Assembly (NCBI GenBank): GCA_021787655.1
Contig: JAJYLM010000060.1
Coordinates: 1-11,608 of the forward strand
Length of the DNA stretch: 11,608 nucleotides
Origin: a bacterium
GTDB taxonomy: Bacteria > JAMCPX01
Direction: 5' to 3'
Position 1 is the first letter of the stretch. Each line of letters opens with the position of its first letter. This document shows positions 6,484 to 11,608 of the stretch, in pieces. Below the pieces are notes generated by a model, which was not told the origin of the DNA, searched no databases, and was given only the letters and a program-made list of their open reading frames with translations. A program made the translations under genes and the position numbers.

Positions 6484-7215
6484 ATGGACGATAAAAAACG
6501 GGTACTGGTTACCGGCGGAAGCAGGGGGATCGGACGCGCGATTAGCATCGAGATGGCGCGCGCAGGCTGTCACGTGATCATCAATTACAGGAGCAACGAG
6601 GCAGCAGCGCAGGATGCGTTGCGCATGGTTCAGGAAGCAGGCGGGGACGGCGAACTCGCCCAGTTCGACGTGGCGGACGCTGCACAGACGCATGACGTTC
6701 TGGACGGTCTTTTAAAAAAACACAAAGTTATTCATACCCTTGTCAATAATGCCGGCATTGCAGCGGATACGCTTCTTGCAATGATGCCGCAGAAAGACTG
6801 GCAATCCGTTATCCAGACCTCGCTCGATGGTTTTTTCAATGTGACAAAGCCGGTCCTCACCAGCATGCTGCGGGTGAAAAAGGGCTGCTCGATTGTGACG
6901 ATTTCATCGGTTTCAGGCATCACCGGCAACCGCGGCCAGACAAATTATTCTGCGGCAAAGGCAGGGCTGATCGGTGCAAGCAAGGCCCTGGCGCAGGAAG
7001 TGGCGCGGCTGGGTATCAGGGTCAATGTGGTGGCACCGGGCCTGATAGAAACAGAGATGATCAAGAATGCACCGCTGGATATTATCCTCAAGATGATACC
7101 CATGGGAAGGATCGGAACACCGGAAGAGGTTGCAAAGCTCGTACGGTTTTTGGCCTCGGACGACGCTTCCTACATTACCGGACAGGTTATCTCGGTCAAC
7201 GGGGGTATGGTATAA
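6484..7215 (+). CDS. fabG: 3-oxoacyl-ACP reductase FabG (SDR family), accessory-cluster type
   Basis: Short-chain dehydrogenase/reductase expected to reduce 3-oxoacyl-ACP with NADPH. The ATG at 6484 gives 243 residues, the normal length; an earlier in-frame GTG at 6409 adds residues unlike the family. The Rossmann motif TGGSRGIG (10-17) and NNAGI (88-92) are present. The catalytic residues Ser142 (SSVSG), Tyr155 and Lys159 (YSAAK) are also present, as is the C-terminal ITGQVISVNGGMV. The stretch SSVSGITGNRGQTNYSAAKAGLIGASKALA resembles ketoreductases of aryl-polyene-type clusters. The fourth catalytic residue, normally Asn in 'TNL', is Ser113 here (QTSLDGFFN). It heads a plus-strand unit with lolA 2 nt downstream. 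The lack of a clear ribosome binding site fits the near-leaderless transcript predicted. Confidence 0.9.
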   Translation: MDDKKRVLVTGGSRGIGRAISIEMARAGCHVIINYRSNEAAAQDALRMVQEAGGDGELAQFDVADAAQTHDVLDGLLKKHKVIHTLVNNAGIAADTLLAMMPQKDWQSVIQTSLDGFFNVTKPVLTSMLRVKKGCSIVTISSVSGITGNRGQTNYSAAKAGLIGASKALAQEVARLGIRVNVVAPGLIETEMIKNAPLDIILKMIPMGRIGTPEEVAKLVRFLASDDASYITGQVISVNGGMV

Positions 7216-7217
7216 CC

Positions 7218-7853
7218 ATGAGTCCTGTGTCCGGCGGAAAACGCGCCATCATGGTGCTTGCAGTAATGACGATACTGCCATTGCTGTACGGAGCAGGCTG
7301 GTCGGGAAACTGGGAAAGCATCCGCAAGGCCATGTCAGGCGTCCGCTCCATATCCGCGGATTTTACCCAGAAGAAGAACCTCAGGATCCTTGCCAGGCCC
7401 CTGGTAAGTACCGGTAGGTTTTACTACCGGGCACCCGGGGACCTCCGGTGGGAATATACGGCTCCTCTCAGGAACATCCTCCTGGTACACGGCGACAATG
7501 TTGCCATGTATACCTGGGCGTCCGATCGTTTTACCAAAGACGAGGGACCGCAGATCGAAGCGACGCGCATTGTGATGGAACAGATCGCTTCATGGCTCAA
7601 CGGTAATTTTAACGATAACAGGGCATTCGTACCCAGGCTCGTGCAGGGCAGCCCTGCCAGGATCATCCTCGTTCCTGCCCGTCATGATTTCACCAAATTC
7701 ATCCAACGGATCACGCTCAACCTGTCTCCGGACTCGGGCGTGATTTCGTCGATAGAGATACAGGAGCCTCAGGGGTCCTCGACAACCATCGACTTTTCTC
7801 ATATTGCACTGAACACACCCCTGGCAGACAGGACCTTTGAAAAGGTACGATGA
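7218..7853 (+). CDS. lolA: LolA-like outer-membrane lipoprotein carrier protein
   Basis: Predicted periplasmic carrier with an open hydrophobic beta-barrel that binds acyl chains. Classic LolA ferries lipoproteins from LolCDE to LolB. This 211-residue protein has an N-terminal signal peptide (about 1-26, hydrophobic IMVLAVMTILPLLYG). The LolA core follows: SISADFTQKKNL (44-55), LVSTGRFYYRAPGDLRWEY (62-80) with the family's W-x-Y-x-x-P pattern, and NILLVHGDNVAMY (86-98). Its neighbours are a FabG-type reductase and a lipoprotein. LolA-like genes in such clusters probably serve the cluster's own lipid product, not general lipoprotein sorting, so it may not be the housekeeping LolA. The stop overlaps the start of the next gene (ATGA). 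Confidence 0.82.
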   Translation: MSPVSGGKRAIMVLAVMTILPLLYGAGWSGNWESIRKAMSGVRSISADFTQKKNLRILARPLVSTGRFYYRAPGDLRWEYTAPLRNILLVHGDNVAMYTWASDRFTKDEGPQIEATRIVMEQIASWLNGNFNDNRAFVPRLVQGSPARIILVPARHDFTKFIQRITLNLSPDSGVISSIEIQEPQGSSTTIDFSHIALNTPLADRTFEKVR

Positions 7854-8521
7854 AATATTTCCTGGCTGTCCTCATGATTCTCGGTATCTCTTCCTGCCGT
7901 ACCATCACACCGCTGCCGCATACCGTGGTCAGCGACCCGAACCTCCGGGAAAAGTGCGTTGTTGCGGGCGTCCCTCCTTTGTTCCGGGCGGTCCACACGA
8001 TTACAGCTACGATCCGCGGCAGGAGCAGTGCATTCATCGGTGTGACCATCGCCGACATTCCTGCGGACAGGATTCGCGCCACCCTGCTGAGCGTTGAGGG
8101 GATGGTGCTGATGGATGCTGTGGATAACCAGGGGCGTGTCACCATATATCAGGCGCTGCCGCCGTTCGATTCCATACCGTTTGCGCAGGGACTGTTCAGG
8201 GACATCCGGTTTCTTTTTTTTCCGGAACACGGACAGCTGGTCAGGGTGCAGACCGGACCAAAGAACGCCGTCGCGTGCACATGGCTTGATAGCGACCGCG
8301 CAGTGGAGAGATCATCCGATGGTTCCGGAGAAGCGGTCATCAGGGAATACGACACAAAAAATGACCACGTCCTGAGGCGGGTCGAATTGTTTCCGCCGGT
8401 GCAGGGAGGATTTTACAAGCGTATCCGCATGACGTCGTCGGGCGTCAGCAGTTATTCGTTGTCGTTCGATCTGCTCGAAGCAGAACCGCTGGGACGGGAA
8501 GACGGGTTGTTTTCCCGGTGA
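7850..8521 (+). CDS. Predicted outer-membrane lipoprotein, possibly DUF3261/LolB-like
   Basis: A 223-residue protein with a clear lipoprotein signal: MKYFLAVLMILGISSC, with acylated Cys16 and Arg at +2, which in enterobacterial rules means sorting to the outer membrane. The rest is rich in alternating beta-strands (HTITATIRGRSSAFIGVTIADI, RIRATLLSVEGMVLMDAVDNQGRVTIYQ, IRFLFFPEHGQLVRVQ, YSLSFDLLEAE), consistent with a LolB-like half-barrel. Position after a LolA-like gene, and the link to fatty-acid genes, suggest the DUF3261 lipoprotein found in aryl-polyene clusters. I infer that family and cannot confirm it by alignment. It could be the acceptor for what the LolA-like protein carries. The ATG overlaps the lolA stop, with AAGG 5-6 nt upstream. 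The last 70 bp overlap the opposing membrane-protein gene. Confidence 0.72.
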   Translation: MKYFLAVLMILGISSCRTITPLPHTVVSDPNLREKCVVAGVPPLFRAVHTITATIRGRSSAFIGVTIADIPADRIRATLLSVEGMVLMDAVDNQGRVTIYQALPPFDSIPFAQGLFRDIRFLFFPEHGQLVRVQTGPKNAVACTWLDSDRAVERSSDGSGEAVIREYDTKNDHVLRRVELFPPVQGGFYKRIRMTSSGVSSYSLSFDLLEAEPLGREDGLFSR

Positions 8522-8883
8522 GGCTGCGGAGCAAACTTTTCAATAAAGATCCGAATTCCGTATTTTGCGAATGCCCGTGCATACTGAATGTTGCCTTTTC
8601 CCATCAGAAGCATGGACACGCCCCAGACGAGAAATGAGAATCCGTAGATTACCGGTCCGCCGATGACGAAGACCCACGGGCTTTTGAGGTAGGCGGCTGC
8701 AATCCCGCTTGCAATAACCCCGGGCCACCCGATCACGTAGCTTAATCCAAGCAGGATCAGACCGAGGATGAACTGGAACGACGGACGCTGTTTGAAGAGG
8801 CTGAGGTCTGCCTGTGATGCAACGGCTTCCTGTCCGAAGGTTGTTCTGCCGGCCCATGTTGCTATTGTTCTGAGGAGCCTCAT
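8452..8883 (-). CDS. Small membrane protein of unknown function
   Basis: A 143-residue protein I do not recognise. A short amphipathic N-terminus (1-33) is followed by two or three hydrophobic segments: about 37-54 (FQFILGLILLGLSYVIGW), 55-66 and 70-94 (WVFVIGGPVIYGFSFLVWGVSMLLMG). A basic stretch (GIRIFIEKFAPQPHR) and a polar Ser/Pro-rich tail end the protein. The segment before and between the helices is rich in Gly and aromatic residues. It follows the ketosynthase gene by 18 nt on the same strand, so it is probably co-transcribed with it. Its ribosome binding site is weak. The C-terminal tail is encoded opposite the end of the plus-strand lipoprotein gene, so that tail may be under little constraint. 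The hydrophobic pattern and operon position make it likely real. Confidence 0.65.
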   Translation of the reverse strand: MRLLRTIATWAGRTTFGQEAVASQADLSLFKQRPSFQFILGLILLGLSYVIGWPGVIASGIAAAYLKSPWVFVIGGPVIYGFSFLVWGVSMLLMGKGNIQYARAFAKYGIRIFIEKFAPQPHRENNPSSRPSGSASSRSNDNE

Positions 8884-8901
8884 AGCACCGGCAACGTGCC
8901 T

Positions 8902-10134
8902 CTATATTCTGCGGAAGATGAGGGATGTATTGATTCCGCCAAAGGCAAAATTGTTGTTCATACCGACGTCAAAATGAGCGTCCCGTGCATCACCCATGAC
9001 GTGGTTCAGGGGCGGCAGCTGCGGGTCCGGTTTTTCGAGGTTTTTCGAGGCGGCCATAAAATGCTCGTTCATCATGAGGATGGTTTCGATGGATTCGAGC
9101 GCCCCGCACGCCCCGAGCGTGTGCCCGGTGAACCCTTTCAGAGCACTGACGGGAACGGATGTCCCGAACACCTCGTGGGTTGCAGTCGCCTCGGCCGTGT
9201 CGCCTACCAGTGTCGCGGTTGCATGGGCATTGACATGTCCGATCTCCTGAGCAGAGAGTCCTGCATCCTTGAGTGCTATTCTCATCGCTCCTGCCATTCC
9301 TTCAGCGCTGGGGTTGGTCAGGTGCGAACCGTCGCAGTTGGTACCATAGCCGATGATTTCGCTGTAGATGTGTGCGCCCCGCGCCTTCGCGTGTTCATAG
9401 TCCTCGAGCACGAGGCACGCAGCCCCTTCACCGACAACCAACCCGTCGCGGTCGGCATCGAACGGACGCGGCGTCAGATCAGGCCGGTCGTTGTACTTGG
9501 TCGACGTGGCCAGCAGGATGTCGAAAATGCCGGCATCGATGAAGTGTATTTCCTCGGCCCCGCCTGCAAGCATGATGAGCGATCTGCCTTCCTTGATTGC
9601 CTCGTAGCCGAACCCGACGCCCTGGGAGCCGGACACACATGCGGTACACGACGCGATCACCGGTCCTTTGGTATGATACATCATGGCAACATTCGCCGCG
9701 CAGGTATGACTCATAAACTGGAGATAGGTTGCAGCCTGCAGTCCCTTCAGACTCCTGTTGTTGAATACCTTGATAAGAAAATCTTCCATGGTCTTTGCGC
9801 TTCCGGCGGTTGAACCGAACGACACGCCGCAGGAAGGGGAGCCGATCTCGTCTTCGCTGATGCCGGAATCTGCAATCGCCTCTCCGGCTACGATGGCCGA
9901 CATGAGTGAAACCCTGCCCATGCTTCTCCGGTAGTTGCGCGGTATGGACTTCTCGTCGATATCGTCACAGACGCCCGCCACCTTGGTATGGAGGTGATCG
10001 ATTTTCCCCCATTCGGTCATGACACGGATGCCTCCGCGCTTGTTCTGGAGAGCTTCCTTCATCGCCTGTAAGGAGTTTCCTATGGGAGACCGGAACCCGA
10101 TGCCGGTAACTACGACCCTTCGCCTGTCAGACAT
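8902..10134 (-). CDS. Beta-ketoacyl-ACP synthase, FabF-type (KAS II family)
   Basis: Thiolase-fold condensing enzyme that extends acyl chains with malonyl-ACP. At 410 residues it has the full family length. The catalytic triad is intact: Cys166 in SCTACVSGSQG, His304 in VNAHATAT and His338 in GFTGHTLGACG, with conserved Lys333. The C-terminal NNFAFGGIN (394-402) supplies the Gly-rich turn. The sequence departs from housekeeping FabF: 'NAHATAT' replaces 'NAHGT', and 'GHTLGACGALES' resembles ketosynthases of aryl-polyene-type clusters. I therefore infer an accessory rather than primary fatty-acid role and give no gene symbol. GAGG lies 6 nt before the ATG. Upstream is a PlsC-type gene across a 65-nt gap; downstream is a small membrane protein. 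Confidence 0.9.
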   Translation of the reverse strand: MSDRRRVVVTGIGFRSPIGNSLQAMKEALQNKRGGIRVMTEWGKIDHLHTKVAGVCDDIDEKSIPRNYRRSMGRVSLMSAIVAGEAIADSGISEDEIGSPSCGVSFGSTAGSAKTMEDFLIKVFNNRSLKGLQAATYLQFMSHTCAANVAMMYHTKGPVIASCTACVSGSQGVGFGYEAIKEGRSLIMLAGGAEEIHFIDAGIFDILLATSTKYNDRPDLTPRPFDADRDGLVVGEGAACLVLEDYEHAKARGAHIYSEIIGYGTNCDGSHLTNPSAEGMAGAMRIALKDAGLSAQEIGHVNAHATATLVGDTAEATATHEVFGTSVPVSALKGFTGHTLGACGALESIETILMMNEHFMAASKNLEKPDPQLPPLNHVMGDARDAHFDVGMNNNFAFGGINTSLIFRRI

Positions 10135-10161
10135 GTTAACCTCACTTTATTAGTTTATACA

Positions 10162-10190
10162 GCTTTAGAAAAAAAACGGATCAGTGTCAA
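10162..10190 (-). promoter_or_regulatory. Weak candidate promoter for the ketosynthase gene
   Basis: In the 65-nt gap between the PlsC-type gene and the ketosynthase, a perfect TTGACA (10185-10190) is followed after 17 bp by TAAAGC (10162-10167), a poor -10. A better -10-like TATAAA sits at 10154-10159, but at 25 bp spacing. A run of eight T lies in the spacer. The gap is longer than at other junctions, so an internal promoter is plausible but unproven. Confidence 0.25.
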
Positions 10191-10199
10191 TATATGCTG

Positions 10200-10934
10200 T
10201 CACGTACCGGGCGGTGGATCCATACCGAGGGCAGTACGGAACAGGTGTTCCACCCGGGACGCAGCAGCCCGTTCTTCCTTCTCTTTGGGGGGCGGAACAG
10301 GATCCAAAAACTCGAGCTGGATCGTTGAGGTCTCATAGGGCGGATAATACCACCGATCCTCATGCGGGAGAAACGGCGGGGTGTTTTTGATCAGCACCGG
10401 CTGTATCGGGACGCCGGCAAGCCGGGCGAGCTTGAAGGCACCAACCTTGAAGCGGAGGAGTCCGTCTTTCGGTGAGCGCGTGCCTTCCGGAAACAGCATG
10501 AATTTATATCCCTGTTTGATGACAGCGACGGCTTTGTTCGTCGTTTCCATTGCCATGGAGGCGTCGGTATTGTTTGTTGCGAAGATCCACCCGGCAAGCT
10601 CAAACAGGTATTTCATGCCGAGCATGGTTTTCAGGGGACGCTTTGCAATGAGTGACAACTTCGGGATGGAATAGATTAAAACCAGGATATCAAAAAGGCC
10701 CGGATGGTTCGCTACGACGACGCAGGGGCCTTCGATGCTCTGTCCCTTGGGAGGCAGTATCTTCAACAAGCCCCCCATCTTCATGAACCAGAGCCAGAGA
10801 ACGAAAAACCCGCGGAAATACCTTTGGTTGCGATGAAAACTGCGTCCCGCAAGCCGGTCATACAGCAGCAGAAACGGACTCATCAGATGTCCGAAGAGCA
10901 GGGCTGCTCCGAACGTCGTGAACATGAGAAACAT
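10200..10934 (-). CDS. 1-acyl-sn-glycerol-3-phosphate acyltransferase family protein (PlsC-type)
   Basis: Membrane-associated acyltransferase of the PlsC (LPLAT) superfamily, 244 residues, the usual length. The catalytic HX4D motif is His77-Asp82 in NHPGLFD. The substrate-binding FPEGTRS is at 148-154, followed by KVGAFKLARLAGVPIQPV (163-180), the conserved block III/IV. An N-terminal hydrophobic stretch (about 4-25) and a second at 42-60 anchor it at the membrane. In housekeeping form it makes phosphatidate. Next to a FabF-type synthase and opposite FabG/LolA genes, it may attach the cluster's acyl product to a lipid acceptor, which is inference. The ATG at 10934 has AAGG 7-8 nt upstream. 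It is followed 65 nt later by the ketosynthase and preceded by the toxin gene 61 nt upstream. Confidence 0.88.
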   Translation of the reverse strand: MFLMFTTFGAALLFGHLMSPFLLLYDRLAGRSFHRNQRYFRGFFVLWLWFMKMGGLLKILPPKGQSIEGPCVVVANHPGLFDILVLIYSIPKLSLIAKRPLKTMLGMKYLFELAGWIFATNNTDASMAMETTNKAVAVIKQGYKFMLFPEGTRSPKDGLLRFKVGAFKLARLAGVPIQPVLIKNTPPFLPHEDRWYYPPYETSTIQLEFLDPVPPPKEKEERAAASRVEHLFRTALGMDPPPGT

Positions 10935-10995
10935 GTACTGGCCCTTCAGGATCCGTACGACCGTGTGCTTCAGAGAGGCAGAATTCTCTATTAAG

Positions 10996-11253
10996 TTACT
11001 TATAAATATCCCTTCTATGTCTTACTTTATGGATTGTTACGATCCGTGCAGTCTGATTGATTTCATAGATGACCCTCCAATCGCCTATTCGTAACTTATA
11101 TAACCCCGCCAGGTCTCGCCTGAGTTTTTTATGGTTGACATTGTCGATGTTTTGAATCAGCCATTTAAGCTTATTCAAGATCTGCTGACTTATTGCTTTA
11201 TCGACTGATGCAAAAGACGCCTCTCCCTGAGGGGTGAAATTCAGACTATACAT
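10996..11253 (-). CDS. RelE/ParE-superfamily toxin of a type II toxin-antitoxin system
   Basis: An 85-residue protein with the RelE fold pattern. An N-terminal beta-strand (MYSLNFTPQGEASF) leads into two helices (about 16-50, VDKAISQQILNKLKWLIQ). The hallmark LAGLYKLRIGDWRVIYEI (48-65) and a C-terminal VTIHKVRHRRDIYK strand follow. Arg55, Arg60 and the HRRDIY end (79-84) match the basic residues used by RelE-type mRNA-cleaving toxins. The distinction from ParE gyrase poisons rests only on this pattern. Its ATG abuts the antitoxin stop (TAA then ATG), so it should be translated in step with the antitoxin. The gene is AT-rich compared with its neighbours, which suggests horizontal transfer. Confidence 0.88.
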   Translation of the reverse strand: MYSLNFTPQGEASFASVDKAISQQILNKLKWLIQNIDNVNHKKLRRDLAGLYKLRIGDWRVIYEINQTARIVTIHKVRHRRDIYK

Positions 11254-11463
11254 TTACCAATTAAGGCCTAATTTCTTTGCTACTGCTTCAACAGAAATAC
11301 GCTTTTTAGATCTCAATGATGCTTTTATTTTTTTTACAAAATCTGGTCTTATTTCTAAACCGTAATCCGGGTCTATAACTTCATAAAGAGTTTCTTTTAT
11401 AACCTCTTTAAACTCTTTTACAGTCATATCGCTTACTTTTGTATTTTTTACCATCGGGGACAT
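11254..11463 (-). CDS. Antitoxin of the RelE-type toxin-antitoxin pair
   Basis: A small protein upstream of the toxin, expected to bind and neutralise it. The ATG at 11463 (69 residues) is preferred because GAGAGGAG at 11470-11477 is a strong ribosome binding site just upstream. The longer frame from 11487 would start inside the candidate -10 box. The N-terminal part has a helical KVSDMTVKEFKEVIKETLYEV segment, then a DPDYGLEIRPDFVKKIKASL linker-helix, and a C-terminal SVEAVAKKLGLNW. This is the pattern of antitoxins commonly paired with RelE-like toxins. No clear ribbon-helix-helix or helix-turn-helix is visible, so whether it also represses its own promoter is unknown. Antitoxin-first order and the abutting toxin start are typical of type II modules. 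Confidence 0.82.
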   Translation of the reverse strand: MSPMVKNTKVSDMTVKEFKEVIKETLYEVIDPDYGLEIRPDFVKKIKASLRSKKRISVEAVAKKLGLNW

Positions 11464-11482
11464 AGTATTCTCCTCTCGAACT

Positions 11483-11511
11483 AACATAATGCAATAGATA
11501 TAAATTTACAA
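11483..11511 (-). promoter_or_regulatory. Candidate promoter for the toxin-antitoxin operon
   Basis: On the minus strand TTGTAA (11506-11511) lies 17 bp from TATGTT (11483-11488), four of six matches in each box, in AT-rich DNA. The expected transcript start near 11476 leaves a short leader that contains the antitoxin ribosome binding site. From 11512 to the right edge I see no gene, terminator or clear repeat. Confidence 0.45.
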
Positions 11512-11608
11512 GTTGCATAAATCCCCGGTCACCCCCCTGAAAAAGGAAGAATATAAGGATTATCCCCCGCTGACATATTGCTGTCACTCCCGCCTGGTAT
11601 CCCCGGAA

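Noticed and set aside
8490..8520. Inverted repeat CGGGAA/TTCCCG near the end of the lipoprotein gene
   Set aside because: It lies inside coding sequence, has a long loop and no T-tract on either side, so it does not look like a bidirectional terminator.
9030..9050. Tandem repeat TTTTTCGAGG twice
   Set aside because: It encodes KNLEKP in the ketosynthase, a normal part of the family near the C-terminus, so it is coding coincidence.
8896..9813. 305-codon open frame on the plus strand opposite the ketosynthase gene
   Set aside because: It is the complement of a well-supported FabF-type gene. The translation has no recognisable domain and the composition expected of an antisense shadow.
10160..10205. 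Possible intrinsic terminator after the PlsC-type gene, because of a run of eight T
   Set aside because: Only a 5-bp stem with a large loop can be drawn before the T-run; it is too weak to support a terminator.
11560..11608. GTCACTCCCGCC-type stretch reminiscent of a dispersed repeat, sharing CCTGGTATCC with 3946-3955
   Set aside because: Only ten bases are shared, and the window ends before any repeat unit could be defined.

Overview
The window comes from a Gram-negative (diderm) bacterium with a moderately GC-rich chromosome. Three things support this: a complete Kdo synthesis and LPS-export operon, a Lol-type lipoprotein carrier, and a sigma-54 gene placed directly after lptB. The order kdsA-kdsD-kdsC-(acyltransferase)-lptC-lptA-lptB-rpoN, together with a metal-dependent (class II) KdsA, suggests a Desulfobacterota/'Deltaproteobacteria', Nitrospirota or related lineage. 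That placement is inference; no rRNA gene is present to settle it.

Left arm (1-6319, all minus strand). Read in the direction of transcription, the operon starts with kdsA, kdsD and kdsC, which make Kdo 8-phosphate from arabinose 5-phosphate and dephosphorylate it. A lipid A-type (LpxL/HtrB family) acyltransferase follows. Next come lptC, lptA and lptB, the inner-membrane anchor, periplasmic bridge and ATPase of LPS transport. The last gene is rpoN (sigma-54), whose 3' end runs off the left edge. Most junctions overlap or are short, so this reads as one transcription unit. A near-consensus sigma-70 promoter (TTGACA-17 bp-TATAGT) lies just upstream of kdsA and places the start codon only about 9 nt from the expected transcript start.

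Divergent control region (6320-6483). It carries the kdsA promoter, a 7-bp-arm inverted repeat over its -35 box, short direct repeats, and a weaker opposing promoter for fabG that also predicts almost no 5' leader.

Right arm (6484-10934). Two converging gene groups resemble part of an aryl-polyene-like fatty acid/polyketide cluster. The plus-strand group is a FabG-type ketoreductase, a LolA-like carrier and an outer-membrane-type lipoprotein. The minus-strand group is a PlsC-type acyltransferase, a FabF-type ketosynthase and a small membrane protein. The two groups overlap tail to tail by 70 bp. The ketoreductase has Ser where the family normally has its catalytic Asn. No carrier protein, dehydratase, acyl-activating enzyme or MMPL exporter is visible, so the set is partial or its partners lie elsewhere.

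Right edge (10996-11608). An AT-rich type II toxin-antitoxin pair (RelE-like toxin and its antitoxin) with its own candidate promoter looks like a later acquisition. The last ~95 bases hold nothing I can identify.

No tRNA, rRNA, CRISPR array, transposase or convincing intrinsic terminator was found.
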